From Sinisalibacter lacisalsi (lineage in GTDB: Bacteria > Pseudomonadota > Alphaproteobacteria > Rhodobacterales > Rhodobacteraceae), in NCBI RefSeq assembly GCF_014640115.1, contig NZ_BMGI01000002.1, positions 124,001 to 188,000 of the forward strand: a stretch of 64,000 bases of DNA, given 5' to 3'. Each line of letters begins with the position of its first letter. Position 1 is the first letter of the stretch. The notes below the pieces were generated by a model. It saw only the letters and a list, made by a program, of their open reading frames with translations, made no database searches and was not told the DNA's origin. The position numbers were made by a program, and so were the translations under genes. Shown here piece after piece: positions 17,381 through 25,665 of the stretch.

Positions 17381-17401
17381 TATGATACCAGAGGGATCAT
17401 A
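17381..17401 (+). promoter_or_regulatory. Inverted-repeat operator between integrase and XRE regulator
   Basis: The arms TATGATACC and GGGATCATA match at 8 of 9 positions around AGA. The site ends immediately before the regulator ATG and lies 9 bases from the integrase start, so a bound repressor would block both genes. The likely ligand is the XRE protein at 17402, which is inference from position. Confidence 0.55.
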
Positions 17402-17668
17402 ATGCAAGACGATGTGTTGACGGCAGGTCAAATTCGCGCCGCGCGCGCGGTGCTTGGATTGACTATTAGCCAATTGGCCATCGATACGGGGATTGGTCTT
17501 GCAACTTTGAAACGCTATGAGGCAGTCGAAGGTGTGCCCAAATCGAGGAAGGGTCACCTGGAGACTCTTCGGAAATTCCTGGAATCCGCCGGCATCGAGT
17601 TCATCGGCACACCCGACGACGGCCCCGGCATCCGCATCCACCGCACCAGGCCCGACCGCGCGGAATGA
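17402..17668 (+). CDS. XRE-family helix-turn-helix regulator
   Basis: This small DNA-binding protein has 88 residues. The helix-turn-helix lies at about residues 8-35 (AGQIRAARAVLGLTISQLA, then IGLATLKRYE), followed by a helical segment with LETLRKFLESAGIEFI, a common feature of Cro/CI-like proteins in mobile elements. An operator-like inverted repeat directly precedes its start, suggesting autoregulation and control of the divergent integrase. The stop codon overlaps the start of the VanZ-like gene (ATGA). Confidence 0.85.
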   Translation: MQDDVLTAGQIRAARAVLGLTISQLAIDTGIGLATLKRYEAVEGVPKSRKGHLETLRKFLESAGIEFIGTPDDGPGIRIHRTRPDRAE

Positions 17669-18051
17669 CCTTCCTGCGCTCCGTTCTCCTGCACGCCCGG
17701 TGGTCCTGGCTCGTGCTCTTCCTCGGCATGGCCGGGATCATCGCCGTGGCCACGCTGACGCCACAGGATCGCGTGCCGCAGGGGCCCGCGGGGCTGGACA
17801 AGGTCTTCCACGCCCTTGCCTTCGGCGTGCTGGTGTTGCCCGTGGCGCTGCTGCGCCCGGACCGCCTTCCGGCCGTCCTTCTTCTCGCGATTGCCTATGG
17901 TGGGCTCATCGAGCTGATCCAGCCGCTGGTCGGACGTTCCGCCGAACGGGCCGACCTCTTCGCCGATGCGCTCGGCGCGCTGGCGGGGGCCGGGCTCGGT
18001 CTCGCGCTGCGCCGCCACCTGTTGCGCCGCGAGAGCGATCGGTCTCGCTGA
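17665..18051 (+). CDS. VanZ-like small membrane protein
   Basis: This is a 128-residue membrane protein with about four hydrophobic segments. Features of the VanZ family visible are DKVFHALAFGVLVLPVALL and the following AYGGLIELIQPLVGRSAERADLFADALGALAGA block, which contains the conserved E and D residues. VanZ homologues are widespread and mostly of unknown function. It is translationally coupled to the XRE gene by ATGA, so it may belong to the element or have been captured by it. Confidence 0.75.
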   Translation: MTFLRSVLLHARWSWLVLFLGMAGIIAVATLTPQDRVPQGPAGLDKVFHALAFGVLVLPVALLRPDRLPAVLLLAIAYGGLIELIQPLVGRSAERADLFADALGALAGAGLGLALRRHLLRRESDRSR

Positions 18052-18232
18052 GATCGCGCCCTTCGCGCGCGCGCCCCGCACACCTCCCCGGCCGGAGGAG
18101 GGAGGCGCGCCGAGTGCGGATTACCAGATCTGGTGTTTTTTACTTGTCCTTGTCTAAATGTTGCGTTAACCATTTTTCCAAAGCGCAGGATGTGCTTGTC
18201 CAATCTGTATTCAGATCCAGGGGACGAGATCC

Positions 18233-18367
18233 ATGTGCGCAATCTCCCGTTCGGCTTTCACCCTCGCGGCCGACCCGCAGCGCCGCGACCTTTCCCGCGC
18301 CCGTTCTGGCGCGCGGGGTGATCCTTACCGCGTTGAGCCGCGCGACGCCGCGGCGGGGGGTGCCTGA
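18233..18367 (+). CDS. Small hypothetical protein (44 aa)
   Basis: A 44-codon frame begins MCAISRSAFTLAADPQ, with a GGGGAC element just upstream, and ends TGATG-overlapped with the next start at 18367. The overlap and its place at the head of the phage-like operon are the only support. The product has no recognisable domain and is rich in Arg and Ala. Confidence 0.35.
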   Translation: MCAISRSAFTLAADPQRRDLSRARSGARGDPYRVEPRDAAAGGA

Positions 18368-18948
18368 TGCCTGCCCGCAAAACCTCGAAGTCCCGCTCGA
18401 CGCTGCCCGTAACCACCCGCGCGGCGCAGGTGCTCGACAGGGTGTCGGCCAGGGTCGCGCTGGCGCCGGACGAGAACGCCGCGGAGGTTGCAGCGCTGCG
18501 CGCGGCGCTCAAGGCCGAGTTTGCGCCGACGGGCGTGGTCGCCGATCTCATCCTCCGAGACATCCTGCAGGTCCAGCTCGAGCTGGACCGCCTCGAGCGC
18601 AGCGGCCAGATGCTGATCAACACGCACGCCGCGGACCACATGGAGTTGCATCTGATGCGCAGCGCGCCGGGGCTCTCGGCGGCCGAGGCCCGGGCGCTGG
18701 CGCGAAGCTGGGCGCTTGGATCGGGCAGGGCGCAGGGAAAGGCCCGTCGCGAGATCGCGGCTCTTGGCGTGAACGAGGCGGAGGTGCTGGCCAGGACCCA
18801 CGCCGCGCTGGCGGAGGTCCTGAGCCTTGCGCGGCGCGACGAGGAACGCCTAGAGGGGCGCCGTCGCAAGCTCCTGGAGGATTACGGGCGGGCGAATGGC
18901 CTGGCGGCGGGGGAGATCGAGGACGCGGAGGTCATCGATGGCGCGTGA
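18367..18948 (+). CDS. Hypothetical phage-associated protein
   Basis: This 193-residue, mostly helical and charged protein has no transmembrane segment. The region around 80-115 (MLINTHAADHMELHLMRSA) is followed by long Ala/Arg/Glu-rich helices that may form a coiled coil. I do not recognise a family. It starts the run that leads into the terminase genes and overlaps the following gene by 11 bases, so it is probably part of the prophage packaging or pre-packaging region. Confidence 0.6.
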   Translation: MPARKTSKSRSTLPVTTRAAQVLDRVSARVALAPDENAAEVAALRAALKAEFAPTGVVADLILRDILQVQLELDRLERSGQMLINTHAADHMELHLMRSAPGLSAAEARALARSWALGSGRAQGKARREIAALGVNEAEVLARTHAALAEVLSLARRDEERLEGRRRKLLEDYGRANGLAAGEIEDAEVIDGA

Positions 18949-19411
18949 TCCGCAACAGGCCAATGAACGGGCCGATGCCGCGCGCCGGCGCAATGCCCGC
19001 AAGAGCACGGGGCCGAAGACGCCCGGCGGCAAGGCGCGCAGCGCCGCCAATGCCCGCCGTCACGGGCTCGCGCGGATCGTGCCGGAACCGGCGCGGGTTC
19101 TTGCGATGTACCGCGCGATCCTCGGCGATCGGGCCGCCCTTCCACCGAAGCTGCGCGACCCCGAGCGCCGCCGGATCGCCTGGCAGCTGGCGCAGGCGCA
19201 AGTCCAGCTTGACGTGATCGAGGCGGTTTTTTCCGACGGGGCCGTTGCCATGCTGTCGGAGGCGAGCGCCGGGGAGGGGGCGGGGGCGTGCAGCGCGGTG
19301 CTGGCGGAGGCCTTCGTGATGCGCGCGCGGATGCAGCGCTACCGCACCGCGGCCTGGCGTGCCCAGTCGCGCGCGCTTGCCGCGTGGTTCGATCTCGGGG
19401 AGGTGGACTGA
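18938..19411 (+). CDS. Hypothetical protein with RRRNARKSTGPKTPGGKAR motif
   Basis: The 157-residue product begins MARDPQQANERADAARRRNA and carries a basic STGPKTPGGKAR...NARRHGLA segment. This resembles the N-terminal motif of small proteins often found beside phage terminase genes and on mobile elements. The rest is helical and Ala-rich. The frame is open from 18896, but the ATG at 18938 overlaps the preceding gene and looks natural. It ends TGATG into the terminase small-subunit gene. Function is not established. Confidence 0.6.
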   Translation: MARDPQQANERADAARRRNARKSTGPKTPGGKARSAANARRHGLARIVPEPARVLAMYRAILGDRAALPPKLRDPERRRIAWQLAQAQVQLDVIEAVFSDGAVAMLSEASAGEGAGACSAVLAEAFVMRARMQRYRTAAWRAQSRALAAWFDLGEVD

Positions 19412-20022
19412 TGGCAGCCAGGCGCAAGACCGCCAGCCGCGGGGCCGGGCCGCAGCCGCAGACCCGGGATGACCGCGGGGTCGAGGATAGGCTGGCCGGG
19501 ATCGAGGCGGAGCTCCTCGACGCGCTCGAGATCGGCCCTGCCGGTCTCTACGAGGTCTGGCGCGCGCCCTGTCGCTATTGCTGGGGCAGGGCGCATCTCT
19601 ATCAGTGGACAACCCGGCGAGAATACCACGAGGCGCTGGAGCGCGCGGTTGCACGCGGGGTGCCCCGCCCGCATGCCGATGGTGGCTTTGGCTATCGCGC
19701 GGACGGCGCGCCCAATTCGGCGTGTCCCTAATGCTGCGGGCTTGGCGAAGACAGGGTCCGGCTGCGCGATTTCGCGCGGATCCCCGGCGCCGGGCGGGCG
19801 CTGATCGCCGGGGTCCGCGAGGGCCCCCGCGGCCTCGAGATCAAGGCCCAGTCTCGCGCGGAGCTTGCCCGGATCGCGTCGGAGGTCCGCGGCCTCAAGA
19901 GCGCGGACGGGGGGGAAGACGCCGGGACGTCGATCGTGATGATCCCACTGACCGAGGTTCTCGCGCCGCGCGACGTGCCGTTGCGCGGTGACGAGCGGGA
20001 GGATGACGCGGATGGAGGCTAG
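19411..20022 (+). pseudogene. Phage terminase small subunit, interrupted by an in-frame stop
   Basis: The first 106 codons encode MAARRKTASRGAG...YEVWRAPCRYCWGRAHLYQW, a pattern seen in one group of phage small terminases with zinc-binding CxxC pairs. A TAA at 19729-19731 falls inside the second pair: the frame reads ...NSACP-stop-CCGLGEDRVRLRDF. It then stays open without change of frame to TAG at 20020-20022, giving another 96 codons. A single G-to-T change (GAA to TAA) explains the stop. The lesion looks recent, and the two halves together make a normal 203-residue product. Confidence 0.75.
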
Positions 20023-21382
20023 GATCATCTGGCAACCGCATTCCCGCCAGGCCGAGTTCCTGGCGGCCGACGAGGCGGAGGTGCTCTACGGCGGCGCCGT
20101 CGGGGGCGGCAAGACCGATGCGCTTCTGGTCGATGCGCTCTGTCTTGGTCACCCGAGCGGCGGCGTGCAGCATCCCAAACATGCGGCGGTCATTCTGCGC
20201 CGGTCGAAGCCGGAGCTCCAGGAGCTGATCGTGCGCGCAAATGCGCTCTACCCGGCGATCATCCCCGGCGCGATCTACCGAAAGTCGGAGTATTGCTGGT
20301 TTTTCCCCAGCGGCGCGCGGGTGGAGTTCAACCACGTGCGTGACGGCCAGGACGCGCAGCGCTTCAAGGGGCGGCAGTGGAATTACATCGGGTTCGACGA
20401 GCTGACGCTGTTTGCCGAGCAGGTCTGGCGGGTCCTGTCGACGCGCTGTCGCACCTCCGCGCCGGAGTTGGCCCTGTACATGCGCGCGACCACGAACCCC
20501 GACGGGCCGGGCCAGGCCTGGGTGATGAGGTATTTCGGGATCGGGGAGGATGGCGGGGCGGTGCGCCGGGAGATCGAGGTGATCGACAAGGCGCGCGGGG
20601 TCCGGTCCAGGCTCTACCGGCGCTTCATCCCGGCGCGGTTGCAGGACAATCCCACGCTTGATGAGACCGGCTACCGCAAGAACCTGCTCATGCTGCCGCC
20701 GGCCGAGCGCGCGGCTCTTCTCGAGGGGCGCTGGCAGCCGTCCCTGCCGGAGGGGGCGTACTACGCCGGGGAGATGGAGCGCCTCTCGCGCGAGGGGCGG
20801 CTCTGTGCGGTGCCTTACGACCCGGGCCTGCCGGTCAACACCTTCTGGGATCTCGGCATGAACGACCAGACCGCGATCTGGTTCCACCAGCGGGTTGGAA
20901 GCGAGGACCGTTTCATCGACTGTTACGAGGCCAGCGGCGAAAGCCTCGAGCATTATGCCCAGATCCTCCTCGCGCGCGGCTACAACCTCGGCGGCGTGCA
21001 TTACCTGCCGCATGACGCCGAAGTGCGCAGCCTGCATACCGGCAAGACCAACCGCCAGATGCTCGAAGAGCTGCTGCCGGGGCTGGTGTTCGACGTCGTG
21101 CCGCGGGTGAGCGGTCTGCTTGCCGGCATCAACGCCACCCGCCTCAAGCTCGGCGGCAAGGTGTATTTCGACAAGGAGAAGACCGCGTTCGGCATCGAGG
21201 CGCTGCGCAACTACCGCAAGGCCTTCGATCCCCGCCAGGAGGTGTTCCGCGATCGTCCCGTGCGCGACCGCCACACCCATTTTGCCGATGCCCTGCGCCA
21301 ATGGGGCCAGATCGACGGGCCGGCAGGTCCGCTCGCGCCCGGCAAGCGCCGGCGCTCGCGCCCCGGCGCGATGGCGGTCTGA
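20012..21382 (+). CDS. Phage terminase large subunit
   Basis: This packaging ATPase-nuclease of about 456 residues has Walker A YGGAVGGGKTDALL near the N-terminus and the downstream GFDELTLF Walker B region. The C-terminal RNase H-like nuclease starts with NTFWDLGMNDQTAIWF and contains further Asp residues. The frame is open from GTG 19988; ATG 20012 is preferred because GGGAGG lies 9 bases upstream and the product then starts MEARIIWQPHSRQAEFL. The gene appears complete, but no portal, protease or capsid gene follows, so the prophage is truncated right after packaging. Confidence 0.9.
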   Translation: MEARIIWQPHSRQAEFLAADEAEVLYGGAVGGGKTDALLVDALCLGHPSGGVQHPKHAAVILRRSKPELQELIVRANALYPAIIPGAIYRKSEYCWFFPSGARVEFNHVRDGQDAQRFKGRQWNYIGFDELTLFAEQVWRVLSTRCRTSAPELALYMRATTNPDGPGQAWVMRYFGIGEDGGAVRREIEVIDKARGVRSRLYRRFIPARLQDNPTLDETGYRKNLLMLPPAERAALLEGRWQPSLPEGAYYAGEMERLSREGRLCAVPYDPGLPVNTFWDLGMNDQTAIWFHQRVGSEDRFIDCYEASGESLEHYAQILLARGYNLGGVHYLPHDAEVRSLHTGKTNRQMLEELLPGLVFDVVPRVSGLLAGINATRLKLGGKVYFDKEKTAFGIEALRNYRKAFDPRQEVFRDRPVRDRHTHFADALRQWGQIDGPAGPLAPGKRRRSRPGAMAV

Positions 21383-21430
21383 TCCGCCACGCTCTTTGAC
21401 AATTGAATAAGTTCAAGGCGACCTCAGGCG

Positions 21431-21478
21431 CCCGACCGGCGCGCGCAGCGTTCGAGATGGCGCAGCGCGCCGGTCGGG
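21431..21478 (+). repeat. Strong GC-rich inverted repeat downstream of the terminase
   Basis: Perfect 14-base arms CCCGACCGGCGCGC (21431-21444) and GCGCGCCGGTCGGG (21465-21478) flank a 20-base loop, about 50 bases after the terminase stop. It could form a very stable hairpin. No U-tract follows, so it is either an imperfect terminator or a DNA site used by the phage. Confidence 0.6.
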
Positions 21479-22069
21479 TGCGGGGGCGCGCGCGCCCCCG
21501 CCGGGCGTCCTCCGTCCGTCCGGTCCGCTCGGGGCCGAGGCGCGCGTCACAGGCGACAGACGGGATCCTTTTTTGCGAAACGAAGCTGGAATATCCCCCA
21601 AATATCAGCGGTCCTTCCCGCCCGAGGACCAGACCGACGCCGGGGTGCGGCCCCGTCGCGAACGATACCGCCTGCCTTCAGGTCGCGAAGTGGTCGGCCG
21701 ACAACGCCAACCCGCAAATGCGTGATTGATCACGGCAAAGGCCCGGCAACCGGCTCGAGCGCGCGGCTCGTCAGAGCACGAAAAGCAACACGCAGCCCAG
21801 GCGCGCGGCGTGCCGTTGCTCTGTGTCGGTGATGATTTTGCGAGGACGGATGGTGTGAGCGCCCTGCGACGCGTGTCGCCCTGAGCGGTCTTGCATGCTT
21901 TCGGGCCGCCGCGGTCGCGCTTGCCCGGATCCCTTCGCATCTGTGTGGGGTCGCGCGGTGTCAAGTGTCCGACGATGCGTGGACGCGTCAGGGCAACCTC
22001 ATCTGCTTTCGACGAGAGGTGAGACGCCGGGGCGACGGCGTATTACAGGACCATGAGTTGTGACCTACA
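21479..22069. other. Intergenic phage-end region without recognisable genes
   Basis: After the inverted repeat the sequence remains GC-rich and has no frame with family features on either strand. It probably contains the eroded right part of the prophage. Confidence 0.4.
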
Positions 22070-22081
22070 TGTTGTACAACA
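22070..22081 (+). promoter_or_regulatory. Palindromic operator before antitoxin relic
   Basis: TGTTGTACAACA is a perfect 12-base palindrome 14 bases before the antitoxin start. Sites of this TGTAC-centred type commonly serve as autoregulatory operators of Phd/YefM antitoxin operons, which supports the identification of the downstream relic. Confidence 0.5.
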
Positions 22082-22095
22082 CGGTGAGGGCATCC

Positions 22096-22242
22096 ATGTA
22101 GATCGCCATTGCCGAAGCCAAGGCCAATCTGGCCGAACTCATTCGCCGCGCGCAAGCGGGGGAGGAAATCGAGCTGACACGCTTTGGCCGTCTGGTCGCG
22201 CGGAACGTCGGGGCCGCGCCAAAAAAGCACCCGGGCCCTTGA
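22096..22242 (+). pseudogene. Phd/YefM-type antitoxin relic
   Basis: The frame reads M-stop-IAIAEAKANLAELIRRAQAG, then EEIELTRFGRLVARNV. This is the standard N-terminal DNA-binding part of Phd/YefM antitoxins, which neutralise Fic/Doc, RelE or VapC-like toxins. The ATG is followed at once by TAG (22099-22101). The C-terminal toxin-binding part is short, and no toxin gene follows, so the module is dead unless translation begins at a non-standard codon such as ATC or ATT. Confidence 0.6.
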
Positions 22243-22267
22243 GGACTTGCAGCGTCAGGTGCAGATC

Positions 22268-22459
22268 ATGCCGCTTGCCTTCGACTTCGTGCAATCCAGG
22301 TTCATCAGGAAATTCATGGCCGATTTCGCCCGGGAGTACCGCGATCTCGCGGATCAGTTGCGGTGGCTCGATCGCTACCAGCGCGAGGCGGAGGCGCGCC
22401 GGCGCTGGATCGCGGTCTCGCAAGGTCAAATTCCCGAAACGAAGCCAGACAAAACTTGA
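22268..22459 (+). CDS. Small hypothetical protein
   Basis: A 63-codon frame from the ATG at 22268 encodes MPLAFDFVQSRFIRKFMADF followed by a charged helical stretch ending in KPDKT. No family is recognised. It may be a remnant fused in frame to unrelated upstream sequence. Composition is similar to its surroundings. Confidence 0.25.
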   Translation: MPLAFDFVQSRFIRKFMADFAREYRDLADQLRWLDRYQREAEARRRWIAVSQGQIPETKPDKT

Positions 22460-22535
22460 ACGTGAATATGACAAAGCCCGGTAACGCCCATGGCCGTTCG
22501 TGCCCCATGACGGCAAAGACGACGTTGAGCCGGCC

Positions 22536-22880
22536 TTACTCTACCAGATCATCGAGCGCGACGCCCAGGGCACCCGCCAATGCGCGTAAGGTTGCGATTG
22601 AGCCTTTTTTGCGGCCGGTCTCGATTTCGGCCACGGTCACGCGGTTCACACCCGCCTTTTCGGCGAGTGCTGCCTGCGTTAGGCCGCGCAGGTCGCGATA
22701 GACGCGCAGGGGGCTTTCGCCATTCAGCAGGCGGTTCACATAGTACGCTGGGATCAGCTCGTCCTTACCTGCGGCCAGAGCCACCTTGGCCCGGTCGTAG
22801 GTCTGGAGGTCAGCCAGATCCTCGGCCGCGGCCCGCAGGCGGTCATATTCTTCGCGGGGAATTGTCACCATCTCGTTCAT
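22536..22880 (-). CDS. HTH-type antitoxin/regulator (XRE family)
   Basis: This 114-residue protein has a helical N-terminal half (NEMVTIPREEYDRLRAAAED) and a C-terminal XRE domain with LRGLTQAALAEKAGVNRVTV and IETGRKKGSIATLRALAGAL. It follows a RelE-like toxin gene on the same strand with 11 bases between. As in HigBA-like modules, the toxin comes first and the antitoxin carries the DNA-binding domain, so it probably both neutralises the toxin and represses the promoter upstream of it. Confidence 0.85.
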   Translation of the reverse strand: MNEMVTIPREEYDRLRAAAEDLADLQTYDRAKVALAAGKDELIPAYYVNRLLNGESPLRVYRDLRGLTQAALAEKAGVNRVTVAEIETGRKKGSIATLRALAGALGVALDDLVE

Positions 22881-22891
22881 GTCATGCCCTT

Positions 22892-23143
22892 TCAGTCATA
22901 GATGCCGCTGCGGGGACCGATATCCAGGATTGCCAGTACGTTGCCCTGATCATCCATGATGACCCGCCAATTGCCCACCCGCAGTCGGATACCCTCTCGG
23001 CCTTTCAGGGACTTCACGTTGTTGGCCTGCGAGCCGGGGTCCTGCGCATAAGCCTCGATCTTGGAGCGGATCAGCATGGACGTGTTCGCGGGCATTCGCC
23101 TTAACGCCCTGATCGCGGCTTTCGTGTAGCTGACCTGCTTCAT
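22892..23143 (-). CDS. RelE/ParE-family toxin
   Basis: The 83-residue product starts MKQVSYTKAAIRALRRMPAN and contains VKSLKGREGIRLRVGNWRVI followed by DIGPRSGIYD. These match the RelE/ParE fold, including the conserved basic Arg pair and the terminal R...IY motif. RelE-type members cleave mRNA at the ribosome; ParE-type members act on gyrase, and which applies here cannot be decided. The frame is open to 23230, but the ATG at 23143 gives the family length. Arms GATGT and ACATC at 23144-23164 could be an operator. Confidence 0.85.
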   Translation of the reverse strand: MKQVSYTKAAIRALRRMPANTSMLIRSKIEAYAQDPGSQANNVKSLKGREGIRLRVGNWRVIMDDQGNVLAILDIGPRSGIYD

Positions 23144-23164
23144 GATGTAGCTATGGGAGACATC

Positions 23165-23749
23165 TTTGGGAGAGTCAAGCGGAATGTCTCTTAGGGCGAC
23201 ATGCGCGGTTGACGTGCGCCGATTGCGCAAACCTTACGTGTCGATTTCTTCCGACAAGCGGCCAAATGTCCGATAACGCCTACCGCAAGGGACACAGGTG
23301 GCTGGTCTGTCAGGCGAAAGCCTGATCCGATGGGCGGCGTAGCTGCTTGAGCGCCAGCCGGGATAATGCGCTCACGCTCCGACAGGACCGGGCGCCACTT
23401 GCCGGGGTCGAATGCCGCGGCATGCCCGACCTGGTCGTATGTCGCCGACATGGCCGCCCGATCACTCTCGCCCGCATGCTCTGGTAGGTTCCTGACCCTT
23501 GACGACCCGGCACAAGGCCGCTTGGCGTTAAGGATAATGGCTTTCAACGGCGGTGCGTGAACGGGCCACGTCGGGTTCGCGCGCAACGCGCACCAGTCGG
23601 CGGCGACGCGGCCAGGCCCTGATCGGTCGGATCAGGCGGTATCGGTGGTCTTGTGAGTTATGCTGGGAAATGGGTGACGGGGTTTGAGAAGGCGGCGTAT
23701 CGTGGCGGGTGCTGAAGCCTGCCATAACTTCCAAAAGGAACGATACGCC
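23165..23749. other. Intergenic between toxin module and IS256-type element
   Basis: No gene is recognised. Short frames on both strands lack domain features. The last 100 bases should include the left end of the IS256-type element, but I could not match it to an end on the other side. Confidence 0.35.
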
Positions 23750-25019
23750 ATGACCAACGATACAGACATCATCGCCCTGCGTCAGCCGGAATATGTGGAT
23801 GACCCGCTGACCGAGATCGCGCGTGACGGGGCACGCCGGATGCTGGCGGCTGCGGCTGCGGGCAGAGGCCGACGCCTTCGTCGCGCAGCATGCCGAAGAG
23901 ATCCTGCCTGACGGCCGCCAGCGGGTAGTCCGACACGGTTACGGGCCGGAGCGTAGCATCCAGACCGGGATCGGCGCGCTCGACGTGCAGCGCCCGAAGG
24001 TGCGCGACCGTGCCACCGATGTGCCGGCCGAGAAGAGGATCCGTTTCACCTCAGGCATCCTGCCGAGATGGGCGCGGCGCTCGCGCAGCCTCGATGCCCT
24101 GCTGCCCGTGCTTTATTTGCGCGGCATCTCGACGGGGGACTTCCAAGAGGCGCTGGCCGCAATCCTCGGGAAGGACGCGCCCAACCTGTCACCGAGTGTG
24201 ATCTCGCGCCTGACCGGGGAGTGGCAGCGGGAATATGACCGCTGGCAGCGCTGGGATCTCTCGGCGCGGCGGTATGCCTACATCTGGGCGGACGGTGTTT
24301 ATCTTCAGGCCCGGATGGAACCACAGGCCGAATCCATCCTGATCATTCTCGGTGCCACGCCCGAAGGAAAGAAGGAACTCGTCGGCTTCCAGGTTGGTGT
24401 GCGTGAGAGCACGCAGAGCTGGCGCGAGCTCCTGATCGACATCTAGGCCGGTGGCCTCAATGTGCCGCCCGAGATCACCGTTGGCGACGGAGCCATGGGG
24501 TTCTGGAAGGCGCTCGACGAGAACTTCCCAGGCACGCGCCATCAAAGATGCTGGGTTCACAAGACCGCGAATGTGCTGAACAAGTTCCCGAAATCCATGC
24601 AGCCGACGGTAAAGACCGATTTGCGCGAGATCTGGCAGGCGAAGACCCGCGCCGCGGCGGAAACCGCCATGGAGACCTTCGCCGAGAAATACGGCGCCAA
24701 ATACGAGAAGGCACTGACCTGCCTGACCAAAAAAACGCGAGGCGCTGCTCGCCTTCTAAGACTTCCCCGCCGTGCATTGGGATCATCTACGCACCGACAA
24801 CCCCATCGAAGCGTCTTTGCCACCGTTCGGCACCGGACCATGCGAACCAAGGGCGCGCTCTCGCAGAAGACGGCGAAGCTCATGGTCTTCAAGATTGCTC
24901 AGGCCGCCGCAAAGACGTGGCGGCGCCTGAAGGGTGCCAATCAGTTGCCTTTGGTCATCGAAGGCGTCACATTCACCCACGGTGTCGCCGCGAACGACAC
25001 CGAAAGCCGCGCCGCCTGA
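23750..25019 (+). pseudogene. IS256-family transposase, multiply disrupted
   Basis: The transposase can be assembled from MTNDTDIIALRQPEYVDDPL, EADAFVAQHAEEILPDGRQ, SPSVISRLTGEW, YIWADGVYLQAR (first catalytic D), VGDGAMGFWKAL (second D), RHQRCWVHKTANVLNKFPKS and TMRTKGALSQKTAKLM. Lesions are a frameshift near 23850, TAG at 24444-24446 where DIKAGGL would be expected, an extra A in the run 24729-24735, TAA at 24757-24759 in place of the FYDFP tyrosine, and loss of one A near 24810 that restores the frame. It is not functional. Confidence 0.85.
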
Positions 25020-25665
25020 TCAGGCCGCGTCACCCAAATTCCCGCATAGCTCGGCGTCCTCCAGCCCGATATCCAACTCGCTCGCGGCTATTACTTCGAT
25101 CCGGTACACTTTTGGATCTCCCTGTCGCGTCCGTTGCCGACTGCGCTAACCCGGTGTCCCTGTCCTTAGCCAAGATGCTCGCGCCTAGATAACCAGTAAT
25201 TGGTGCGAAACTGACTGTTGCGATAGACTATCAAATCCGCACCGACCCGGACCTCTCTCGTCGGCTGCGCCACAAAGTTCTGTCCCGGTCCGACCCCGGA
25301 CCTTCTACCGCCCTTGGTCTTGTCTCAAGTGCGGTGTGCTTTCATCAAGTGCGGGGACGCGATCCGCGGAGTCGGCAAGCCCGCCGTGGTGCCGAACGTT
25401 TGGTTTCTCACGGGTCAGCCGAGCAATCGATCGGCGCTGGTTTCCTTCGGTTGGAGATCCTGATCACGGTGGCAAGCGTTGATTTCATAAATTCTGACGT
25501 TGAGCGGCCGCTAACAGCCGTGCATTTGTGCAACGGGTATGGCGCTTTGGTTTTCTTGGTTTTTGCAATTGGTTCACAATTTGGGTAAACTTCGATGTTA
25601 CCTTGATCTGATCAGGTCGGGAAAAAACAAAAAAAGAAACGATCACAGGCAAAAGGCAGAGCACC
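25020..25665. other. Intergenic with IS fragments and promoter region
   Basis: The first part is the right flank of the IS256-type element. A 31-base segment at 25287-25317 matches the end of the IS3 element. The last 100 bases are AT-richer and should hold the promoter and ribosome binding site of the downstream outer-membrane protein gene. CTGATCAG near 25606 is a short palindrome. Confidence 0.4.
25287..25317 (-). repeat. Relic of an IS3-type terminus
   Basis: This 31-base stretch matches 6086-6116, inside the 3' end of the IS3 element, with two mismatches. The shared core is CCTTCTACCGCCCTTGG. It suggests that another IS3-type element once sat here and left a fragment. Confidence 0.5.

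Noticed and set aside
19723-19740. Recoding (readthrough or selenocysteine) at the terminase small-subunit TAA
   Set aside because: The codon is TAA, not TGA, and no recoding hairpin is evident. A point mutation is simpler.
21605-21964. A 119-residue minus-strand frame in the phage-end region
   Set aside because: Its text is Arg/Ser/Pro-rich and without any family pattern; it looks like a shadow in GC-rich DNA.
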